A stretch of DNA of 64,000 nucleotides from Cerrena zonata (taxonomy: Eukaryota; Basidiomycota; Agaricomycetes; Polyporales; Cerrenaceae), in the NCBI GenBank assembly GCA_038087015.1, contig JASBNA010000001.1:1302001-1366000 (forward strand). Reading direction: 5' to 3'. Each line of letters begins with the position of its first letter. Position 1 is the first letter of the stretch. The translations under genes were made by a program, and so were the position numbers. The notes under the pieces were generated by a model. That model was not told the DNA's origin and did not search any database. It was given only the letters and a program-made list of their open reading frames with translations. Shown piece after piece: positions 1 through 9,005 of this stretch.

Positions 1-1548
1 CGTCATCGGGCGTTATTGAAATTCGGTCTGTTCCTTACAGTAGAGAGGAGAGATTAACATTGAATATTGAACTTTGTAGCAATGTTACAGTAATTAACCG
101 CCGGAAGTGGTTACTTAGGTTCATATGTCTTCGGACCCTACTACACCCATAATGGTATCCTACCTACAGAATATCTTATATAACATGTTTCAGATTCAAC
201 TCATCTACATTATTGAAAACCATAAACTTCAGACTCCACAAAATCCCATTTGGTAGCCTCGTGGCATGTGCAACTTGAACGAGCGCCCAATATAGGCGGT
301 GGCAACTTCCAGTTTTGCGCTCTTGCTGAGTCTTCTTGATGGTCCTGGATATCCTGTACCCCATGCGTGGATCGTCGGGCACAGGGCCTCTCCCTCCATT
401 TTTGTATTTGGGCGACCCGTCTGCTACCCAGTCTCCGAACGCAACTCGGAGTTAGGAAACCTATTTCCCAGCCAGGCGTTTTATACATACCATCAAGGAA
501 TATCGATCCCAAGCTTCCTCAACACAACTTGAGCCAAAATAGCGTCTTTTTTCTGTCACCTTTACCGCAGGGTCTCGCAAGCGCAAGCGAGGGTAGCTTG
601 AACGATTAGCAGCGACCATCTGGTATTGCTCCGAGCATTCAAGACGTCTAAATGATGAGATACGGAATACGCCACACCCAGTCACGATGGCCTGCCTCGA
701 GTTTAACTTTCCCTCTTATCTCTAATACAGTACGTCCTCACATCTACCCGTGCACTCCGTCGAGTGGCTCTTTGCTGCTTCTGCTGGTGCCATATCCATC
801 TCCTTCTCCCTTCAGGTCTATTTCCCCTCCGTATTTTACGGGGTGCAAAGAAGTTCGAGTCATCATGATTTTCTATCTCAGGCCTCTCTCCTTGGGTCTC
901 AGCGCCAGGAGGTTTCCACTGGCAGGGATGATGGTTTTTCTCGGGCGGTGCTCTTCGAGTATCAATGAGTTATCGCTAGTAGTTATGAATCGCTCCCCGT
1001 TTTTCTCGGGAACCCTACAATGGTAATATTACGGGAGGCTTACCCAGCGGACCACGATGATTGCGCCTGGCTTTCTCTATTGTTCTCGGCTCTCTTGTAA
1101 ATTGAGATATGAGGGGAGAGCGTGCGGACAGGGTGACAGGATGCAGACTTTGATCATCTATGCCATGGCTGTGTTGGCTGCTTTGTTGAACTTCTGCTGC
1201 GTTCGATGTGGTTTTGATGAGGTGATGAAGAGACCCTTCCTCTCGGTCAAATTCACGGCCATCATGCGTTTCGACTCTTGACCATCTTTAGTCGAAAGGA
1301 GACCACAGACGACCACAATACATATGGATCTTGCGCGTCTTCTCTCTCCAAAGTAGCGTGCCAACGACTGATGACGGGGTCCCTGCACCCTGAAGGCCGG
1401 AAGATCTCGCTTAAGGAGGAACCAGATCGTAGATTTTCGTTGGTTTCCGCCACGCTTCACCAGATGGCAAGGGTTTATAAGAAGCCCCACGTATATAAGG
1501 TACAATGCCTCTTACTCACTCTGCAATATCCGATCTACCGGCATCACC
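1..1548. other. No supported gene; upstream of zinc-finger gene
   Basis: Several short overlapping open frames occur on both strands (for example minus 1262-1453 and plus 750-968). None has a recognisable domain, and I could not join them with convincing splice sites. The right end serves as promoter of the zinc-finger gene: TATA-like TATATAAG lies at 1492-1499, about 50 bases before the chosen start codon, with a second TTTATAA near 1474. Confidence 0.5.
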
Positions 1549-3248
1549 ATGTTGCAAGTCCTCGATGGTCAGTCCTCGTGGTCATAGCACTAAACAATGT
1601 CCTTGCTAACTGCGACCTCCTTATATAGCTCCAGCAGCGTCCACATCCCGTCATTTTACCAACCATGTAAGCTATGCGGACAATCGTCGGTCTCGGTGGC
1701 GACAGGTATTAAACCATCCATTTATTTTCCCCTCGGAGCGCATCTCATTGACTTTACGTGATTTAAAGTCATCCCCCTATCCCATCGTCCGGCAACGACC
1801 AAGGTCGCCGTCCATGCAAGTTGGTGACAAGCAATCACAATCCACGCTCATCCCTGCAGTCTTTTCCGGCGTAGCGAGTAAGGCAGTGGCGCAGCCTCTT
1901 CGTCGTACTTCACTCTGCTCAAATAGTCCTCGGTAAGTTGTATTGTATTAACAATGGATACAGGCTATGTCTGACATTGTTCCTGAAGTGGCAACCCCCG
2001 CGACCTCCCTCCCGCGACTCATGAATCTAATACTGAGCGGTATGTTCATGCATGTGAGACTGGATATGCGATAAATAGCTGATCAGGACGCTTGCTTAGT
2101 GGTCACAACCCGAAGAGGTCCGATCCCGTTTGCGACTTCCCCACTGCTAGTTATAAGTGGAACCCATTCGGTGTATCGAGAACCCACGCAATGTATGTGA
2201 ACTATTCGAAGACGTGAGTCTTCTCTCAGTCCCGGGACTAGCACTTACTCACGTGGTGGCGTTAGGACAACACCGGCCCCTTCACTATCTTTCACGACGA
2301 GAAGAAGCCCATCGGTGGCCTCAGAGTGAGTTACCTCACACATCTCATTTCATTGGCATGCATTGACAATAACATTCATAGTGCTTCTCCTTCATTACCT
2401 ACGCTCAGGTATGTTACTCTACGGCGGCGCTTCGTAGTGTATTCAGTTGGCTCATGTGCACAATTTCTTACAGGCTACCGCCGCTGCAAAGCCCTTCCAG
2501 CGGTAATCCTAGCATATCCCGACCGATACAAAGTCGCAATAGTCAGGAAAGGCAAGAACTAAATCTAGACCTCCGCAAGTTGGAGATCAAACCGGACGAA
2601 GTTTCAAGTGAACGCGGCAAAACACCCAGTAGTTCTCGCGGTGCGAGATCTGACTCCCGAGGTTCCAGTGTCGCCAGCCCTGGGTCTTCCACTAGTCCAT
2701 TACCTTCTGGGGAATCGGGTTGGATCAAACACGCACGCCCAGCAGAGGCTGGACAGTACATGTGTATATGGAAGGAAGATGGGGATCCGGGATCAGGTCC
2801 CTGTGGTTACTCATCCAAGAAGCATCTCGTCAAAAGACACATCGAATCAAAGCATCTGAATATCAGGTTAGTCACTACGTTCACATCATCCGACGAGCTC
2901 TTGCTGAACTATATTTACCTTGATCAAAGGAGACTAGTCTGTCATGTCTGCGGGAAGGGATTCTCACAGAAAAGTAATTTCCAAACACATATGAACACGC
3001 AGTATGTCTTCTAGCCCTTATCAACATTTGGTTGAGCTGATGATTGATTTAACCACAGTACTGGTGATGCCCCACATAAGTGTAGCTACTGCGACAAGTC
3101 GTTTGGTGACCCTGCCCGCCGTCACAGGCATATGAAAGCAGATCATGGTCATGTCTCTTCTCGGCGCAAGAGGCAAGGCGAATCGGGCGAGGCGTCGCCT
3201 CATGATGAATTGTACTACTCTCCCGAGGAGGAGGAATCGGACTATTGA
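1549..3248 (+). CDS. C2H2 zinc-finger protein, probable transcription factor
   Basis: A ten-exon gene rebuilt from GT/AG sites. The frame stays open from ATG 1549 through tiny exons (19, 38 and about 27 bases) into the long exon beginning near 2474. The N-terminal half is Ser/Pro/Arg-rich and disordered. The C-terminus has three zinc-finger-like units. The first is atypical, with widely spaced cysteines in CIWKEDGDPGSGPC followed by two histidines (HIESKH). The second is a classical CHVCGKGF finger, and after the linker HTGDAPHKC comes CSYCDKSF with HRHMKADH. The last two fingers are separated by an intron inside the linker. The tail is acidic (SPEEEESDY). The architecture suggests sequence-specific DNA binding in the nucleus; targets cannot be read from sequence. 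The start is supported by the TATA element just upstream. No orthologue was named. Confidence 0.85.
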
Positions 3249-4131
3249 CGAATGACTACAACCTGCTTATCGAACACGAGCCCAGAGAGGCTTGCCTTAT
3301 TAGTTCTTGTCTTGGCGAGAACTGTGTAGGCCTGTCTGCAACGCTCTAGTTATCTTCGCTCTTGTGCATTTTGATGGATAGTATACCACTGGCACCTAGT
3401 ATGAATTTTTTAGTTTGTTGTATTTACATGTCTTTTACTGTAGTCACTGTATTGCACATAAAGACTCGCGTATGGTTCGAGTTCTGCGTATCTCCTGTCT
3501 ATAATCTATACTAAATTGTATATGCAATATGTTTGAATATTGAAGCTTGCAGTTTGAGAGGTAGATCCGAATTACCGTCATGAGATGCAGGAGATTTTTC
3601 TTCTTAGTGAAGTGAACCCGGTGGCACAATATATTCTAGGCCGCTTTCCGGATCCTGACTATCACCAATTCTTAGCCTACATAGAGTATCCCCAACGAGA
3701 CCTCATTCGCGTCAATACTTGGAAGCTCGAAGTTCGAGGCCTTGAAACCAGTGTCACACATACTGAAATTTAGATATGCTTTTTGAGCAGCGGCGAGTCG
3801 GCTCGAATAAAGCACGTCGCGAGTCTCGGGCTCATTTTGCTTCTATTCTAAGGGACATGGCTGATCAATGTTTCCGCTATGTTCGGGGAACAGCTTGGCG
3901 AGGATGTCTGGCACTGGGTGCCAGTGCCAATAATTACTTCGTCTTCATTAATTGGAAGCATCTTAAGATCGGGAAATAGATTGACCACGTGGAATCCCGA
4001 TCGCTTTCGCGCGTTCTCCGAGAAAGTCGCAAACGGATTCACCGTCACGCTTCCGGACTTTACACCACCACTGTCGTGTCGGAATATTTGTACAGGCTTA
4101 CAAACCTGTAGCGACTGTATCATCGAACATC
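3249..4131. other. Intergenic, nothing supported
   Basis: Open frames at 3776-3979 and 3879-4154 (plus) and 3848-4123 (minus) overlap each other and show no domain or consistent splice pattern. The first 200 bases are AT-rich 3' UTR of the zinc-finger gene. Confidence 0.5.
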
Positions 4132-4903
4132 ATGCCATCGAAACAACTAGGTAGCCTGGCTATTCAAGCACCGGCACTGACTCCTCAGTTAGTCCATGTC
4201 ACACCGTCAACATGCCATGATCTGTCAATGTTTAAAGGTTGGACTTCTATCGTTCCTATTGCATATGATACTGATCTTATGGAAATAGATCTTATGAGAG
4301 AATATAGAAAACTCGACGACTCCATCACTATGCGCCTGAATCGGTCCAACGCCCAGTTCAGGGATAGGGACCGGCTGGGCCTTGGTGCGAAAGGCAATGT
4401 CCAGGAACAAGCCTGCGCGCATCTATGGAAAGAATTGATCGGTATGTGTATACATTCAGGGAACACAGACTTTCGATTAGCTTAGGAACCAAGACAACTG
4501 GAAGCGTCGTATGGAGATAGTTGATTATTGTGTTGATGTCGTGGACAAATCTATGGAGCAAAAACAGTCTGAGCTTCAAAATAAAGACGTGGATCCCGCC
4601 GGGCAGCGACGGATACAGGGAGCGTTGTATGCGGAACAAGTGAAGGTACGTACGTGTCATCCCCATATATCGACCTAACTCACATCTCTGTAGCGGAATC
4701 AAATCCATAACGAGCTAACAGTGGAAAAAATCATCCGACACAGGTCATTAGACGGTATGTACTTCTGCCCGGTCCATCCTTAACCAACATGCTGAATATC
4801 TGACACATTCTGGTCCCTAGCGTTCCGTTCACGTTGTAGGTATTTTGAGCCATCAGATACTGAAGGCCGACGGTGGTGGGACAGAGCTCACGAAAGCGAC
4901 TGA
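4132..4903 (+). CDS. MIX23/Cid2-family (caffeine-induced death protein 2) protein
   Basis: About 185 residues over five exons. The diagnostic N-terminal block is made by splicing: TCHDLSMFK joins DLMREYRKLDDSI, matching the family pattern Cys-x-Asp...Phe...Arg-x-LDD-I-x-x-RLN. A second conserved block reads ACAHLWKELIG and, after the next intron, VDYCVDVVDKS. The family (PF09774) includes fission-yeast Cid2 and yeast/human MIX23 (CCDC58), a small mitochondrial intermembrane-space protein. The conserved cysteines seen here fit that family. The C-terminus is basic then Trp-rich (GRRWWDRAHESD). The start at 4132 is the first in-frame ATG before the conserved block; roughly 25 residues precede it without similarity I recognise. 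Function beyond family membership is inference. Confidence 0.8.
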
Positions 4904-4972
4904 TGTAGTCTGTAACGTGTCCTGCAGTCCTAGTACCTTTTTGTAAGGTAAATGGATACAATACCCCCATAG

Positions 4973-5685
4973 CCATCAGCTTCTTTGAATGTGAATGATG
5001 AAACTATCATTCTATCGCACCTTGTATACAGCACCCACTCCCGCGCTGCTACAATGCTCACTAAGGACAACTGATTTGACAGAATGGCGTCGTTTTTACA
5101 TCGGCGGTACGTCTAGTGCGCGACCAGTCTCGACGGCGACTTCCCATTACCCGTGGTATGATGCGCAACTGATTCCACACTGTCTTTCCAAATCCCAACT
5201 GTATAGCGAGCTAATGTGCTTTACTTTGTCCACCCTTATCGGGGGTACATTGTCGGGGTGCCCGGGAAGATCAAACATCGGCCCAAAGGTACCCCTGTAC
5301 ATAGCAACCTCCTTTCTTTGTATTCACTCGATCTTATCGTGTGACGACTCGTCAGGTACGTCAGGGAATTACATCATTTTTCTTGTTCGAATGGCAATGC
5401 ATACAAACCGAGAAAAGGTTTCTAAATGCGAACATGCCTTGTATATTTTGGAAGGGTCGACTAAACACATGGCTCGTCTTTTGAAATAGATACAGCACAT
5501 CAAAGATGCCTTCGATGCACTAGAAGTACTGAATGATGGTATGGCGATCATACAAGTCTGATCAAGTTCCAGACGATAGAGCCCCGCCAGAGTTGATTTC
5601 GTTGCATCTTGATGGCCCTATGAAACTTACTGAGTCATATCTTGTCTTATCCCCAGTAGGTAATGACACTGGAATATCCCCGTGA
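4973..5685 (+). CDS. Small spliced protein of unknown function, 5' end unresolved
   Basis: Four introns can be removed to give one continuous frame of about 125 residues. It contains NGVVFTSARANVLYFVHPY, then YIVGVPGKIKHRPKG, a hydrophobic stretch YIIFLVRMAM, a helical segment IQHIKDAFDALEVLND, and a C-terminus rich in Pro/Leu ending LSPVGNDTGISP. The five exons joining in phase argues for a real gene. I do not recognise the family. No in-frame ATG follows the upstream stop: ATG 4952 is in the same frame but meets TAG at 4970-4972 after six codons. Either a 5' exon splices in near 4972, or the TAG is an error or disabling change. The gene starts only about 70 bases after the MIX23-like stop and has the same orientation. 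Confidence 0.55.
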
Positions 5686-6100
5686 TATGTTTGTAATCAT
5701 TTAATTTTCTACCCTTGCCACTACTCGACTTCGATGATAGGCTGTGACTCCCTAGACTTCGTCGTCTGGTACCACCGAGGAGATTGTTCGGGATGATGGG
5801 AGTTTTCAAAGCCACCACCCACTGGCGAAACAACTCCCTGGTACAGATCATGATCCATAACTTGACTCTTCGATGTTGAATGTGGAAGAGTTAGAGGTCA
5901 CTGATTGCTAACAACATTATGTCCAACTATCATTTTTCGAGTCGTTGGACTCAAACTGACATTCCTGAGTACTTGCCAAAAACGGTTCACGGTGACGCCA
6001 TAGGTGTGAAAGATTGCATGAGTAGATGACAAACGTATCGTTCACAACATTCATACTTTTCGAAGTTAGCATTGGTTTGTTTTGAAACAGAACCAACAAA
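5686..6100. other. Intergenic, nothing supported
   Basis: About 400 bases. Short frames such as minus 5627-5851 lack any recognisable feature. The right end is the promoter of the GILT-family gene. Confidence 0.5.
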
Positions 6101-7006
6101 ATGTTGTCCATCCTATCTCAACTATTTGTTTATATCCTGACAGTCCGAGTCGCTCATGCCATTGTTCCACCTCTCACAGTTCAAGAAACACCACAAATCA
6201 CACTATCTCAAAATGTGAAGGTCCCTGTCGTACTAGGTGTCATGAGTCAATGTCCAGATGCCATCGTTTGCGAGGCCGTTTTTGACGATGTAGTAGCTCG
6301 AACGCTGGATAAGATCGACCTCTCGCTCACATTTATCGGAAAGTACGTCAAGAAACATAACTCTTACAGTCTTAGTTAGCTCACATTAACACAATGCATA
6401 GGATCAATTCTTCAGAACCGGACTATGGCGTAACATGTAAACATGGTCCCTGCAGAATGCGCAGGAAATGTGCAGGAGCTATGCGCTGTCAAATACGAAA
6501 CGACCACTACATGGTGGGATTTTGTTCTGTGTCAGAATAGCTATGGCAGGTATAAAGTCGGGGAACCTGAGGTCACACTACAATGTGCTGAGAAGGCAGG
6601 AATTGATTGGCTTAATGGTTCAGCGGGAAGGTGTGCTGGGACGAGTCGGAGTGAATGGGCTAAAGGAGACGAAGGGATCGAGCTACTGAAGGAAAGCGTA
6701 GTGCAGACGCAGGGATTGGGCATTGTGTACGTTTGGTTTTGTTGTACTGTTGAATATGTGCTGAAGTCATATGCAGAAATAGCTGTACAGTGGTTATTGC
6801 TGGTAAGAAGGTTTGCGTGCGAGACGAAACATGGAAAGATTGCGAAGTGAGTATCATATTCTTGGGGTTACTCTCCATGGCATTGACGTTATATCCCTCA
6901 GGGTGGACATACTTCCGACGATTTTGTGAGACAGATTGAGAAGGAATTTGCGCGTCGGAACAATGTTGAAGTGGAGGTATCTGAAGACGATTGGGTATTG
7001 GTCTGA
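6101..7006 (+). CDS. GILT-family secreted/lysosomal thiol-reductase-like protein, with frame break
   Basis: The N-terminus is a signal peptide (hydrophobic core after MLSILSQLFVYIL, small residues before VPPL). It is followed by PVVLGVMSQCPDAIVCE, INSSEPDYGVTCKHGP, ECAGNVQELC, a WWDFVLCQN block and a C-terminal CTVVIAGKKVCVRDE...WKDCEGG block, the cysteine pattern of fungal GILT (gamma-interferon-inducible lysosomal thiol reductase) proteins. The first conserved cysteine pair is CPDAIVC, spaced CX5C rather than CXXC, so thioredoxin-like chemistry is uncertain. Three introns are clear; the second joins GLGI to VNSCTVV through donor GTACGT. Between CKHGP and ECAGN the frame shifts by one base: removing the T at 6451 restores the family sequence. 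No acceptable intron explains it. The stop lies only 34 bases from the convergent YOS1-like stop. Confidence 0.8.
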
Positions 7007-7040
7007 CGTAGAGTAAAGGTGCACGTGTAATGAAATCCAT

Positions 7041-7438
7041 TCAGCCAGCCAGCATTTCATATACAATAATGACAAGATTTATGCCAATCAAAGGTACTAA
7101 AGATCATGGTAAGTATATGGGATAGTATAAGCAGACTACACGTACTTCGCATGAGAGTCCGTACTGCGCTTATTAGGTTGATTATCCTGCCCTTCACTCC
7201 AATATCCTGCTGTCCTGTAGCGTAGCCCGTTTGATCGTATGGTTGGGCATAACCGTTTCCTGCTTGGGCAGGAGTCGAGGCCCAGCCAACTACAGTAGCA
7301 TTTTAACATGAGAATATGGAAGACAATGAGAAACCGCTTTAACTGACTTCTGGCAAGGAACCTGTCTTCGCTCAAAACAGCAGTTGCATTGAGGAGTAGG
7401 ACAAATACGTAGAGAATAGTACCAAGGCCAAGCATCAT
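7041..7438 (-). CDS. YOS1-like ER-Golgi transport membrane protein
   Basis: About 96 residues in three exons. The N-terminal membrane helix reads LGLGTILYVFVLLLNATAVL and is followed by the signature SEDRFLARIGW. A Gly/Gln/Tyr-rich linker and GVKGRIINLISAVRTLMR follow, then a C-terminal hydrophobic segment IPLIGINLVIIVYEML. This layout matches the YOS1 family (PF08571), a subunit of the Yip1-Yif1 complex that supports COPII vesicle transport. Both introns restore conserved codons exactly: AGA-A|TT gives FLARIGW and CGA-A|TA gives LMRIP. Two adjacent ATGs (7438, 7435) begin the conserved part. The frame is open upstream to 7513, so a longer N-terminus is possible, but family members start here. 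It shares a 227-base divergent promoter with uL22m. Confidence 0.85.
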
Positions 7439-7665
7439 TAGAAAGGTGTAACTTGCAGAATGCAAGTTTCTAGAGAATAGGCCAATATGGCGATGAAGGT
7501 GCTCCCGGAGCAAGCGTTTTAATAGAGCTATGAATGTTGTCGGACACGAATACCAAAGTCATTCAGGCGTGTGCACCGAATGAGCGTTTATTTTAGCGCT
7601 CGTTAGAAGCCGCTCGTCTGAAGTTTCGGAGACCAGAAACTACACTCATCATTGCATTTGTAGAA

Positions 7666-8662
7666 ATGCAGTCGGTTGCGTTTGGTCTACGACGAGGTAT
7701 GTCGCCCCAAACTTAAAGTCATTACGAATCTTATGATTTCTACAGTGCTTCCTACTACTACTTCGTCACGACTAGCCCTGCAACCTTCCGTCTTTGCTTC
7801 TTCATCAAGGACGCTACTGAAATGTCAATGGAACAGTAGAAGACAGTACGTATTCAGGCGCATTCCATCACAAATACCGATTAACATTAACATTTGTGAA
7901 TATATAGTGTGTCATTCAAGAACCCGTTAACATGGGTTCAAGAATCATTGTCACCTGCAATGAGGGATAAAGCTTCGGAACAACAAACCGCTGCAGTCCG
8001 ACAGGAGCAAATCGAGAAGGGCGAAGCCAATCTGTTCGATACCCTTACGCCAGAAGTCACTAAAGCAACAAAGGCGACGGTTGCGAAAAAGAAGAAGATC
8101 CATACTGAAGTATGTCCAATTCTGTTCTTGCACGGAATGTCGTGTCTTACATTAGTCCTTACAGCACAAGTATTCGACGAAAACCTTCAAGATCTCACAC
8201 CGGAAACTGAACCTCCTCTCACGACAAATTGCTGGCAAGCCTATAGACTCTGCTATTCTTCAAATGATGTTCAGTGAGAAGCGGGCAAGTACAAAGGTCA
8301 AGAGCATGCTTGCTGTTGCCAAAAAGCATGCCAAGATGAAGGGGTTGGATGTAACGAAACTGGTTGTTTGTAAGTGTCATATTTCGGATTCTCGTAATGA
8401 TATCCGATCCTAACTTCTTGTAGCGGAGTCTTGGGTCAATAAAGGACCGAGACAAATCAAGCGACTGGAACCTCGAGGCCGAGGAAAGTTCGGTATTCGT
8501 GTGCATCCCGACTCGAAGATCTGCGTTGTTTTACGAGAAGGCAAAACCAGAGCACAGCTTGCAGAGGAGGAGCGTGTCCGGAAATTGAAGAGGATAGCTT
8601 CTGCAGGTTACGTGAGGGAGGATGTTCCATTGCGCAACCTTGGGCCTGCGTGGGCGTGGTAG
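7666..8662 (+). CDS. Mitochondrial large-subunit ribosomal protein uL22m (L22)
   Basis: About 258 residues in five exons. The first 45 residues are rich in Arg/Ser/Leu and lack acids, as expected of a mitochondrial presequence. A Lys/Glu-rich linker follows. The L22 core begins HKYSTKTFKISHRKLNLLSRQIAGKP, continues through the conserved helix IDSAILQMMFSEKRAS, and ends with SWVNKGPRQIKRLEPRGRGKFGI, the loop that in L22 reaches the exit tunnel. A typical final tail ends GPAWAW. Introns were placed at consensus sites: GTATGT at codon 11, GTACGT at about codon 44, GTATGT and GTAAGT later. All restore frame. The start ATG at 7666 is the first in the transcript region and gives the presequence. 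Confidence 0.88.
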
Positions 8663-9005
8663 ATCTCTGTATAATATTTTTCATTTAATAGCATTAGTTA
8701 TGCCGACTGTTGCATGCTGCCAATGAAGACTGGGTACACTTCTCAGGAACGAGAATGGATAGAAGGTGTTCGCGATCACGGGATGGATGACGCTCGTGAT
8801 CGCGCAGTGAGGGCGAGTGACACGTCAGTAGCAACGAAAGCGACCACACGGTCTGTCGCTGCCAGGTCAATATTGTCAAGTTCTAGAAGTCCGAGTAACG
8901 GCCGGAGAGAAATATAAAAGTTGGCAGTTCCGCTTTGCTCCCACACACAAGTTATACACCTACTGGTTATACAGCCACGTCGCAAGTGCGAGTCTCTCGC
9001 CAACC
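8663..9005 (+). promoter_or_regulatory. Promoter region of the ER Hsp90 gene
   Basis: Within 190 bases of the start codon are three suggestive elements. TGACACGTCA at 8818-8827 contains CACGTCA, reverse complement of TGACGTG, the core bound by Hac1/XBP1-type bZIP regulators of the unfolded-protein response. TTCTAGAA at 8881-8888 is a perfect pair of head-to-head heat-shock-element units. TATAAAAG lies at 8913-8920, about 85 bases before ATG. These fit an ER chaperone gene but are short motifs and unproven. Confidence 0.5.

Noticed and set aside
652..1281. Plus-strand frames with hydrophobic stretches that could be a small membrane protein
   Set aside because: No consistent set of splice sites links them, the apparent intron would be only about 30 bases, and no motif is recognised.
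3470..3500. GGTTCGAGTTC, resembling a tRNA B box
   Set aside because: No A box at the right distance and no cloverleaf can be drawn.
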